From CAWKDC01 sp044445605 (lineage in GTDB: Bacteria; Pseudomonadota; Gammaproteobacteria; JABCZS01), in contig JBIOEA010000060.1 of assembly GCA_044445605.1 (NCBI GenBank), forward strand, positions 1 to 7,686: a stretch of DNA of 7,686 nucleotides, read 5' to 3'. This document shows, one piece after another, positions 1-5,816 of this stretch. The translations under genes were made by a program, and so were the position numbers. Positions within the stretch are counted from its first letter, which is position 1; each line of letters opens with the position of its first letter. The notes beneath the pieces were generated by a model. It was not told the origin of the DNA. It saw only the letters and a program-made list of their open reading frames with translations, and did no database searches.

Positions 1-1
1 G

Positions 2-91
2 CAGTTAAAGGCATTGCCTGCCGCTGTTTATATAAATCCTCCTCAAACGGTGGCTTTGGGGGCTTTACAGCAGGAGGTCATTGTGGCTTAA
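2..91 (+). CDS. C-terminal end of an unidentified protein (partial)
   Basis: An open frame enters from the left edge and runs 29 codons to a TAA at 89-91. The visible tail is hydrophobic to neutral (it contains LPAAVYINPPQTVALGAL) and ends in EVIVA. It reads like ordinary protein sequence, and the other two + frames are less protein-like here. The family is not recognisable from so little. The stop codon overlaps an ATG (TAATG) preceded by AGGAGGT at 72-78, an arrangement often used for translational coupling, but the frame that follows is short and unconvincing. The real 5' part lies outside the window. Confidence 0.5.
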   Translation, partial: QLKALPAAVYINPPQTVALGALQQEVIVA

Positions 92-189
92 TGTATTTAA
101 TTCAAGACAACTTTTGTCTCATTTCCCCTGGCACGCTCCGTGGCAGACACTGCTTGATATTGGAACGTCACTTGTGTCGGTGCAGTTAA
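91..189 (+). CDS. Possible small ORF coupled to the upstream stop codon
   Basis: A 32-codon frame begins at an ATG that overlaps the preceding TAA. A strong Shine-Dalgarno-like AGGAGGT lies at 72-78, about 12 bases before the ATG. The predicted peptide starts MYLIQDNFCLISPG and is rich in Cys, Arg and Leu, with no recognisable domain, signal peptide or membrane segment. The only support is the start context; the composition is not convincing and it overlaps the opposite-strand frame at 97-357. It may be a decayed remnant of a second gene or chance. Confidence 0.15.
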   Translation: MYLIQDNFCLISPGTLRGRHCLILERHLCRCS

Positions 190-357
190 GTCACTTTTGT
201 TGTTTATTACCTGAGCCGAGTTAACGACCAGTGATTCTGTGCTTGCGAAAAATTTGCGTGGCATGGTTGAACTCCAAGGTAATTTAGTAGAGTTATTATA
301 TCGACTTAGCATAGGGTAAGCAAGAACCATATTTTGCAGGCCGCCTAAATAGCTCAT
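97..357 (-). CDS. Doubtful hypothetical ORF, possibly a gene remnant
   Basis: An 86-codon frame with no recognisable domain lies in a stretch that has no gene on the other strand. It begins MSYLGGLQNMVLAYPML and ends ETKVVLN. No good ribosome binding site precedes the ATG at 355-357. The same frame is open further upstream to a TAG at 400-402, giving about 13 more residues that contain FSPNAIEQAKPW but no further start codon. This pattern suits a truncated or decayed gene that lost its start, or a chance open frame. Its upstream end abuts the promoter region of the large gene that starts at 460. Confidence 0.2.
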   Translation of the reverse strand: MSYLGGLQNMVLAYPMLSRYNNSTKLPWSSTMPRKFFASTESLVVNSAQVINNKSDLTAPTQVTFQYQAVSATERARGNETKVVLN

Positions 358-400
358 CCAAGGCTTCGCCTGTTCTATGGCGTTCGGGCTGAATAAGTGC

Positions 401-428
401 TAGACTGCTGTCTTACTATTTTTATATC
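401..428 (+). promoter_or_regulatory. Weak putative promoter of the 926-codon gene
   Basis: A TAGACT hexamer at 401-406 and TATATC at 423-428 are separated by 16 bases, a sigma70-like arrangement. Each matches the consensus only partly. Transcription would start near 435, about 25 bases before the ATG at 460. No better pair was seen in this interval. A transcript coming from the left-edge gene cannot be excluded. Confidence 0.25.
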
Positions 429-443
429 AGCACGCTTAAACAT

Positions 444-452
444 AGGGGAGGT
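444..452 (+). promoter_or_regulatory. Ribosome binding site that fixes the start at 460
   Basis: The sequence AGGGGAGGT ends 7 bases before the ATG at 460-462, an ideal Shine-Dalgarno spacing. The same frame is open back to a GTG at 397 (21 codons earlier), but that GTG has no comparable site and the extra residues look non-coding. The start choice matters because the ATG at 460 places Gly at position 2 of an apparent myristoylation signal. Confidence 0.8.
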
Positions 453-459
453 ACTAAGC

Positions 460-3240
460 ATGGGGGGGAATTCATCCAAAAGTGAAAACAAACCTAAATC
501 AAGCAGTCAAAATTTGAACAAACGAACTCACCCCGATCTTACGCAGCAACCTTATCTCACGCATGCTTTTAAACCTAGTAGAAAATCTAATTCCCAACAG
601 TTTGAAATACAGGTTACACCAAATCTGCACAATGATTCTTATATTCATAAATATATAGAACGACAACGCTATTGGATGGAATATCTTAATGCAGCGCCTC
701 ATATCATTTATCCAAACGACGTATCGGCCATTTTTCCGAATCAATCCTTTGAGAAATTACGTGCGCAATCGGAAGAGCAGCTTAAATCTTATGGCATTGA
801 ATCTGCTGTTGATGGGATTGTGTATACATATCGTGGGCTTAATCCAGCGGAAGCAATAGATAATTTATTGAAAATAAAACCATTGTTTTTAGAATGTGGA
901 TCAGCGATAACGCTAACGGCATATTTAGCATTAAAGGATGTCATTGGTGCCGAAAAATTTAACCAAATAATAAAAGTTATTCACAATAATGAGCTGGTGA
1001 TAAAATTAAAATCCCTTCCTTATTTTTATACAACGACTAGATATATCCGTTCACTGGAAGAAACGCAGGAGGGGATGCCGCTGTTCGTTGAGACATCAGA
1101 TTTTCAAGCTGGCAATATTGTCGGTATAGAAGGGCCGATATTTGGACAAGCATTTCATCCAGCATCGGAATTGAATGCCTACAATTTATTATGGTGTGAG
1201 AACGATGGATTTTTAGGGTTTTCTTCATGGAATCAACCGATCAAAACTCAAGCGGAATTTATTGGCTTATTGGAAAACGCTTACCAAAAAAACCTTTCAA
1301 ACGGTGATTTGAGGTTTATTCACCAGTTATATAATGAAAAACCAAATGAATACGCTGATTTTTCAACATTGAGCCATAAACAAGTCTATGATTTGATTTT
1401 TAATGAAAATCTAGTTGCTTATAACGTGCTCAGCACTTTTTTTAAAGAAGGAAAAATCAATAAGCATGAAGTGACAACCGTGCCTGTTCCTGAAGCATTC
1501 AAAAACATATCATCAGCAGGTGCTGTTTGTTGTCATAAATTGGATCCTAATCTTTTTTCTTTCTACATTCATGGCAATAAAAATGCCATTAGCATGGCAA
1601 TGTTTAAAGAGGGTGATTGTTTTATCGACAAATCAAGACTGCTGCTGCCCTATCCGCCCGCAGCTGAACTAGACTTTAAATCATTTAGCCAGGACAAGAC
1701 ATATCAGCAGAAAATTGTGTCCGAGGTAACGCATTTTTATTACCGATCTTTGGACAGAATATCAAGGAAGCAAATGGGCGGTTTGGTGCTGCAAGGAAAT
1801 CCTGGCACGGGGAAAACAACTGCTTGCGCAATAATGCTGGATGCGTTAGAAAAGAAAGGCATACGCATTTGGCGAGCTTATTTGGAAAAGCCGGTATTGG
1901 AAGAAAAAGTCTATATTGAACTCACGCAAATGAAATTATATTCTCAGAAATCCGAGGCTGAACTTATTAGAAAATTGATTCTACACATGATTCCTCAGTG
2001 GCAGGGATATGATGTATATTTCATGGATGATCTCAATGGTGGGGTGGGTGAATACTCATTGGTTGCCAGGGCGTTAATAGTATATTGCAGGGAAAATCAA
2101 AAACAATTTTTGGTCACGACCAATGCGATATTTTCTAATACTTTCAACGACCCACCTCATGTAATGCTATGGTTTCGCATGGCCACAATATTGGGTGAAG
2201 ACTATCGTATTAAACATGCGTGGTGGAACGGACTAGTTCAAGACAGGAAGAAGATCACTTTCAACGAGCCTGTATTAAATGTTACGCAAACGCCTGACCA
2301 GGACTATTTAATGCATTGTCTAGCGGGCCTTTTTTCTGCTAACGCAACGTGTGGGCTTTGGGTTAATGGAAAGCCAGGCATTGGAAAAACAACGCTGATT
2401 GAAGCTTATTTTAAAAAGCATCAAATTGATGTTCTAAAAATTACACCCAAAAACAACCCGAAAGAATCTCTTGAGAAAATCAAAGCATTTGCAGGGGCTT
2501 ATATTTGGCTTGAGGATGTGAATGACACGGGATTTGGTTCCAATTTAGAATATATTTTTGAGCATCTACTAGACATGAATGAAAAAAAAGAGTCATCTAT
2601 TGTGCGAAAAATTGTTGTTACTTCAAATGCTCTATCTTCAGAAAAAGCAGTGCATGATTTTACGTGCATTTTGAAAAGCAATCTCAAGGAAAGATATAAA
2701 AGTCGTATGCAGTCAATATTCTTTTCCATAAATCTTCAAAGCATTGAAGATTTTCGAAAAAATCAAACAGATAAGAAAAGTTGCTTTATTAGACACGCCT
2801 CAGACCCTTCAGGATTACCTGATCCGTATATTTTTGCAATCAGCAATTGGCATAACGAGATGGCGGCAGACAAAAACAAAGTTGATTTTGTGAGACGCCA
2901 GAGTTATCGAGAACGCGCGAACAAAATATTGGAGAGCGCAGCAAGCGTTCGATTGGTGTGGGATGAGGAACCGGGATATGCATTCATTAAATATGAACTG
3001 GCACTATTATTAGATGGAATGGAAACAGAGCAAAAGTCTCTGGAAATTGTCTTGCCTGATTCAATGCCGATTGATACATGGTTTAAAACGGTAGAGAAAG
3101 AATATAATGACAGTTTTAATGCCGACAGATTTATGTATATGGCTTCTCGTTTGAATCGTGTGCAAACTATTACATCTGTGGATCAGGTGAGCAGCCATAT
3201 TGATAATACGAAAATGCGTCAATCGGGTGGCTGCTCATAA
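460..3240 (+). CDS. Tgl-like domain fused to tandem SF3/AAA+-like NTPase domains, with a myristoylation-like N-terminus
   Basis: Soluble 926-residue protein with no signal peptide or membrane segment; probable host-directed effector (inference). The start MGGNSSK fits the eukaryotic N-myristoylation pattern (Gly2, Ser6, Lys7), followed by a Ser/Lys/Asn-rich stretch to about residue 50. Residues about 115-275 resemble Bacillus Tgl transglutaminase: RGLNPAEAIDNLLK (125-138), Glu145-Cys146, SDFQAGN (213-219) and SELN (236-239). The Tgl histidine seems replaced near GFLGF (250-254). NTPase 1 has Walker A GNPGTGKTT (446-454), Walker B VYFMDD (519-524) and a sensor-like VTTN (552-555). NTPase 2 has GKPGIGKTT (637-645), YIWLED (681-686), VTSN (720-723) and a possible arginine finger at SRM (748-750). 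The MDDLN and TSN motifs recall SF3 helicases such as picornavirus 2C. The C-terminal 150 residues are unassigned. The P-loops are near certain; the Tgl call is moderate. Confidence 0.85.
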   Translation: MGGNSSKSENKPKSSSQNLNKRTHPDLTQQPYLTHAFKPSRKSNSQQFEIQVTPNLHNDSYIHKYIERQRYWMEYLNAAPHIIYPNDVSAIFPNQSFEKLRAQSEEQLKSYGIESAVDGIVYTYRGLNPAEAIDNLLKIKPLFLECGSAITLTAYLALKDVIGAEKFNQIIKVIHNNELVIKLKSLPYFYTTTRYIRSLEETQEGMPLFVETSDFQAGNIVGIEGPIFGQAFHPASELNAYNLLWCENDGFLGFSSWNQPIKTQAEFIGLLENAYQKNLSNGDLRFIHQLYNEKPNEYADFSTLSHKQVYDLIFNENLVAYNVLSTFFKEGKINKHEVTTVPVPEAFKNISSAGAVCCHKLDPNLFSFYIHGNKNAISMAMFKEGDCFIDKSRLLLPYPPAAELDFKSFSQDKTYQQKIVSEVTHFYYRSLDRISRKQMGGLVLQGNPGTGKTTACAIMLDALEKKGIRIWRAYLEKPVLEEKVYIELTQMKLYSQKSEAELIRKLILHMIPQWQGYDVYFMDDLNGGVGEYSLVARALIVYCRENQKQFLVTTNAIFSNTFNDPPHVMLWFRMATILGEDYRIKHAWWNGLVQDRKKITFNEPVLNVTQTPDQDYLMHCLAGLFSANATCGLWVNGKPGIGKTTLIEAYFKKHQIDVLKITPKNNPKESLEKIKAFAGAYIWLEDVNDTGFGSNLEYIFEHLLDMNEKKESSIVRKIVVTSNALSSEKAVHDFTCILKSNLKERYKSRMQSIFFSINLQSIEDFRKNQTDKKSCFIRHASDPSGLPDPYIFAISNWHNEMAADKNKVDFVRRQSYRERANKILESAASVRLVWDEEPGYAFIKYELALLLDGMETEQKSLEIVLPDSMPIDTWFKTVEKEYNDSFNADRFMYMASRLNRVQTITSVDQVSSHIDNTKMRQSGGCS

Positions 3241-3293
3241 CCCAGGTCAGGGGCCTGCCAAACCTTATCGTGCGATTTTTTCCGTTTCGTGAG

Positions 3294-3322
3294 GTGACAC
3301 TTATATGATCATCAGTGATAAT
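3294..3322 (+). promoter_or_regulatory. Putative promoter of the SDR gene
   Basis: GTGACA (3294-3299) and GATAAT (3317-3322) are separated by 17 bases and each differs from the sigma70 consensus at one position. Transcription would begin near 3329, giving a leader of about 30 bases with an AGGTAGGG-like ribosome binding stretch before the ATG at 3360. This suggests the SDR gene is transcribed on its own, although read-through from the large gene is possible because no clear terminator lies between them. Confidence 0.5.
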
Positions 3323-3359
3323 ATCGAAGGAATATTTTGTTTCAAGGTAGGGTAAGCAT

Positions 3360-4109
3360 ATGTCTGAATTTTCCAATATGGTTGTGGTTGTCACGGGAGG
3401 CTCCAGCGGGATAGGTAAATCGATTGCAGAGGTGTTTTACAAAGCGGGCGCCCATGTTGTGATCTTTGGACGAGACCTTAATAAACTAGAAGAAATGAAA
3501 AGGGCATTGCCTAAGATACTAACTGTGTCGGGGGATGTACGTAAAATCTGCGATCTCGATCATTTATATGCGGAAACACAAAAAGTGTTTGGCAAAATTG
3601 ATGTGCTTGTGGCTAATGCCGGCGTTGCGGCGCTTAGAAAAGTAGACGATGTCGATGAGGAATTTTTTGATAATATCGTTGATATAATTTACAAAGGTGC
3701 ATATTTTACGGTTCAGCGTGCGGTGACTCATTTGAAGGAGGGTGCATCGGTGATTTTGATTTCATCGATGGGATGCCATGTGGGCATGGCGTCGCACAGC
3801 GTGTACTGTTCGGCGAAAGCTGCAGTGAGTATGTTGGCGCGCAATTTTGCCGCTGATCTGATTGATAGAAATATTCGTGTTAATGCGATTTCTCCTGGTT
3901 TCACTGATACGCCGATATTTGATAGTGCAGATGCGGTTGCAGAGCTTAGCAAAACTATCCCCATCAAGCGTTTTGCTAATCCGAATGAAATTGCTGATGT
4001 AGTTTACTTCCTAGCGTCATCGAAAGGAGCCTATTTTGTAGGTGCTGATTTGGTGATAGACGGTGGAGTGAGTTCGATCATGGGTGGCGCAGTTGCAGCA
4101 CATAGTTGA
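3360..4109 (+). CDS. SDR-family NAD(P)-dependent oxidoreductase
   Basis: Classical short-chain dehydrogenase/reductase of typical length (249 residues), a cytosolic Rossmann-fold enzyme. The dinucleotide-binding TGGSSGIG is at 12-19, a GDV motif at 58-60, NAG at 86-88, catalytic Ser136, and YCSAK giving Tyr149 and Lys153. PG follows at 179-180 and the usual C-terminal GADLVIDGG at 228-236. Gly37-Arg38 after the second strand suggests a preference for NADP(H) (inference). The tetrad Asn expected three residues before Gly113 is Ile110 (codon 3687-3689). The ATG has an AGGTAGGG-like site before it and a stop upstream in the same frame, so the start is firm. The substrate cannot be read from the sequence; many such genes are annotated as glucose 1-dehydrogenase-like or 3-oxoacyl-ACP reductase-like. 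It is convergent with the ABC-F gene. Confidence 0.93.
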   Translation: MSEFSNMVVVVTGGSSGIGKSIAEVFYKAGAHVVIFGRDLNKLEEMKRALPKILTVSGDVRKICDLDHLYAETQKVFGKIDVLVANAGVAALRKVDDVDEEFFDNIVDIIYKGAYFTVQRAVTHLKEGASVILISSMGCHVGMASHSVYCSAKAAVSMLARNFAADLIDRNIRVNAISPGFTDTPIFDSADAVAELSKTIPIKRFANPNEIADVVYFLASSKGAYFVGADLVIDGGVSSIMGGAVAAHS

Positions 4110-4178
4110 ACCCTATCTTATATGAGCGAGCATTGTTGTGTAACCATCCGAATTGTATGGATATATTGTGTTTCGAAA

Positions 4179-4200
4179 TTGTTCAGGCCTGCCTGAACAA
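4179..4200. terminator. Perfect 9-bp hairpin between convergent genes
   Basis: A stem TTGTTCAGG (4179-4187) pairs perfectly with CCTGAACAA (4192-4200) across a CCTG loop. It lies between the stop of the SDR gene and the stop of the ABC-F gene, where a shared bidirectional terminator is expected. Neither side has a long T tract (only short AT-rich flanks), so intrinsic termination would be weak or Rho-assisted; the hairpin may mainly protect mRNA 3' ends. Confidence 0.6.
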
Positions 4201-4245
4201 ATTGACTATTGATTGAATTTGCTTCATTGGGACGGATAATCCGAG

Positions 4246-5619
4246 CTATTGCCAATATCTATTGATCCCAATCATCTCTAAAAAATCCTCATCGTGTGAA
4301 ATGACAATCAGCGCACCAGGGTATTGTTGGAGTACCTCAATGACGTGTGCTCGTGTTTCTAAATCTAGATTATTGGTGATCTCATCTAGGATCAGCAAGC
4401 GAGGCGTTTTAGCGGAAATTTGAGCTAGGCTAAGGCGGGCTTTCTCCCCGCCAGACAATGTTGAAACGTTCATATTTACTTCTTCGTTTTTCCGAAATAG
4501 AAAATCTTTGAGATGACGGCGAGCTTCACTAGGTGGCCAATCCGGGCGCATCATTTGAATGCATTTTAAAACCGAATAATCAGCGGGGAGGGTGCCATAA
4601 TGTTGATCAAGATAGCCAATATCTTGATTTTTAGGAAGATGCCATTCGCCCGTTACTGTTACTATAGGGTCTTGAAGAATAGCGCGAGCCAATGTCGATT
4701 TTCCACTCCCATTATCACCAATGATGGCAATGCGTTGGCCTGATAATAATGAAAAAAATATATGAGTTAAAATGGGTTCATCTTTACCATAACTAACACT
4801 TCCATCTTGAATGTTTACGAGCATTTTATTCCCGACATCTGTTGCTGTAATAGAAAAAGTGGGCGTAATGATATCTGGTAGCCTTAACGAAGAAAGCCTA
4901 TCCATGAGATCTTCTTTATGATGACGTATGTCTGATTTTTTCCGGCCGGTGGTTTCAGTGGCTCTGAGTACATTGGCTTTGCTGACAATGGTGGGCCATT
5001 TTCGCTTGTCGATACTTTTTTCACCTTTAGATCTGCTTTTTGCTGCTCGCGTTTGTTCCTTCATCAGGGATTCATGGGCGTTTTTTTTGTCTTGCTTCAG
5101 TTGAGTGAGTTCTTTTTCAATGGCATTTCGTTTTAAACCAATTTCACGTATGTAATCATCATAATGACCAGTGAATACTTGAACACGCCCTTGGTCGATA
5201 TGCCACATTGTATCAATGCAATGCCGCAATAATGCAACATCATGTGAAGCAATGATTAATGTCCCAGAATAAGCATCGAGCATGCGCATCAATGATTTCT
5301 TGTTATGCACATCGAGATGATTGGTTGGTTCATCAAGCAATAGGAGTTCGGGATCCTGGCTCAATGCCTTGGTCAGGGCATGGTTAAAACGCTCGCCCCC
5401 GCTGTGGGTCTTGGCATCATCTATGAGCTGGGGTACGTACCCCACTGATACATCTACGGTATCAAGTATAAGCCGTAGGAGGGTGGTTTTCCCGCTGCCA
5501 TTACGGCCTATAATGGCAATCCTGCTGCCATAGGGAACCGTCGCACTGAAATCCTCAAAACAGATTTTATGCGAGAAAGTGACGCTAATGTTTTTGATTT
5601 GAAATGGTTTATGTGACAT
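4246..5619 (-). CDS. ABC-F family ATPase (ribosome-associated, short form)
   Basis: Duplicated ABC ATPase without membrane domains, 457 residues. Domain 1: Walker A GRNGSGKTT (38-46), signature HSGGE (72-76), Walker B LLLLDEPTNHLD (92-103), switch His126. Domain 2: GDNGSGKST (301-309), LSGGE (388-392), LLILDEITNNLD (408-419), His442. Between them is a Lys/Arg-rich linker (about 160-245), with AKSRSKGEKSIDKRKW at 193-208, matching the P-site tRNA interaction motif region of ABC-F factors. Members act on the ribosome as translation factors or antibiotic-protection proteins; which applies here is unknown. Domain 1 is unusually compact: only about 25 residues lie between its Walker A and signature, so the arm and most of the helical subdomain are missing, and its signature has His instead of Leu. 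Both catalytic glutamates (97, 413) remain. The start has a modest AAAGAGA site. The regulated-looking leader is described separately. Confidence 0.92.
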   Translation of the reverse strand: MSHKPFQIKNISVTFSHKICFEDFSATVPYGSRIAIIGRNGSGKTTLLRLILDTVDVSVGYVPQLIDDAKTHSGGERFNHALTKALSQDPELLLLDEPTNHLDVHNKKSLMRMLDAYSGTLIIASHDVALLRHCIDTMWHIDQGRVQVFTGHYDDYIREIGLKRNAIEKELTQLKQDKKNAHESLMKEQTRAAKSRSKGEKSIDKRKWPTIVSKANVLRATETTGRKKSDIRHHKEDLMDRLSSLRLPDIITPTFSITATDVGNKMLVNIQDGSVSYGKDEPILTHIFFSLLSGQRIAIIGDNGSGKSTLARAILQDPIVTVTGEWHLPKNQDIGYLDQHYGTLPADYSVLKCIQMMRPDWPPSEARRHLKDFLFRKNEEVNMNVSTLSGGEKARLSLAQISAKTPRLLILDEITNNLDLETRAHVIEVLQQYPGALIVISHDEDFLEMIGINRYWQ

Positions 5620-5636
5620 AATATTCTCTTTAAGGG

Positions 5637-5660
5637 AGCCAGGGGCTGGGTTTTGAACCC
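5637..5660 (-). promoter_or_regulatory. GC-rich leader hairpins upstream of the ABC-F gene
   Basis: In the - strand leader, GGGTT and AACCC pair across a CAA loop (5648-5660), directly followed by AGCC/GGCT across CCT (5637-5647). They lie between the stop of the five-codon leader ORF and the ABC-F ribosome binding site. No U-rich tract follows, so this is not an obvious intrinsic terminator. It could modulate access to the ABC-F start or pause polymerase; the role is inference. Confidence 0.35.
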
Positions 5661-5672
5661 GCAGAGGGCGAC

Positions 5673-5690
5673 TTAAACAGAAATTTTCAT
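5673..5690 (-). CDS. Five-codon leader ORF (MKISV) upstream of the ABC-F gene
   Basis: On the - strand an ATG at 5690-5688 opens a frame reading Met-Lys-Ile-Ser-Val and then TAA. It is preceded by GAGGA (5703-5699) at an 8-base spacing, a better ribosome binding site than the ABC-F gene itself has. It sits inside the leader predicted from the promoter at 5720-5748, about 50 bases before the ABC-F start. Antibiotic-protection ABC-F genes are often controlled by ribosome stalling on short leader ORFs (known for the class), so a sensing role is plausible. A five-codon frame can also occur by chance. Confidence 0.35.
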   Translation of the reverse strand: MKISV

Positions 5691-5706
5691 GACACAGGTC
5701 CTCGAG

Positions 5707-5725
5707 TAAGATATGCTATATCTTA
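5707..5725. promoter_or_regulatory. Perfect 8-bp dyad over the ABC-F -10 box (operator candidate)
   Basis: TAAGATAT (5707-5714) and ATATCTTA (5718-5725) are perfect inverted copies around GCT. On the - strand the right arm contains the proposed -10 hexamer TAAGAT, so the dyad covers the -10 box and the expected transcription start. A site in this position would block polymerase if bound by a repressor dimer. No regulator gene is adjacent, and its AT-rich character means chance formation is possible. Confidence 0.45.
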
Positions 5726-5748
5726 AAGAGATTTATTGTTTGTGTCAA
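5720..5748 (-). promoter_or_regulatory. Promoter of the ABC-F gene
   Basis: On the - strand a perfect TTGACA (5748-5743) is followed, after exactly 17 bases, by TAAGAT (5725-5720). Transcription should begin near 5713, giving a leader of about 94 bases that contains a five-codon ORF and two small GC-rich hairpins before the ABC-F ATG. This is the best sigma70-like promoter in the window. Confidence 0.65.
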
Positions 5749-5816
5749 TAGAGCTTCAACTGATCAGCAGTGGGTAAATCCCCAGTGTTATAGCTGCGGC
5801 TTCCACTATAAATTCA

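Larger units (their letters stand above)
92..459. other. Gene-poor interval upstream of the large ORF
   Basis: About 370 bases separate the partial gene at the left edge from the large gene. Apart from the two weak small frames listed separately, I see no RNA gene, no repeat and no strong terminator hairpin. The last 60 bases hold a weak promoter candidate and the strong ribosome binding site of the gene at 460. The interval could be a decayed gene relic plus a 5' regulatory region. Confidence 0.4.

Noticed and set aside
397..459. GTG start 21 codons upstream of the large gene's ATG
   Set aside because: No ribosome binding site for the GTG, whereas AGGGGAGGT is ideally placed for the ATG at 460; the extra segment overlaps the putative promoter.
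3220..3240. C-terminal Cys (SGGCS) of the 926-residue protein as a prenylation box
   Set aside because: The Cys is second from the end, not fourth, so it does not fit a CaaX motif or other known prenylation signals.
3305..3355. 16-codon ORF (MIISDNIEGIFCFKVG) with a GAGGTGA site just before the SDR gene
   Set aside because: It starts inside the GTGACA-17-GATAAT promoter candidate, so a transcript from there would not include its start; no other support.
5641..5670. tRNA T-arm-like string (GGGTTCAAAACCC on the - strand)
   Set aside because: No acceptor stem, anticodon arm or D arm can be found around it; it is only a short hairpin.
5768..5787. Imperfect hairpin CAGTGGG/CCCAGTG in the divergent intergenic region
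   Set aside because: One central mismatch, no T tract and no clear relation to either promoter; not strong enough to call a regulatory element.
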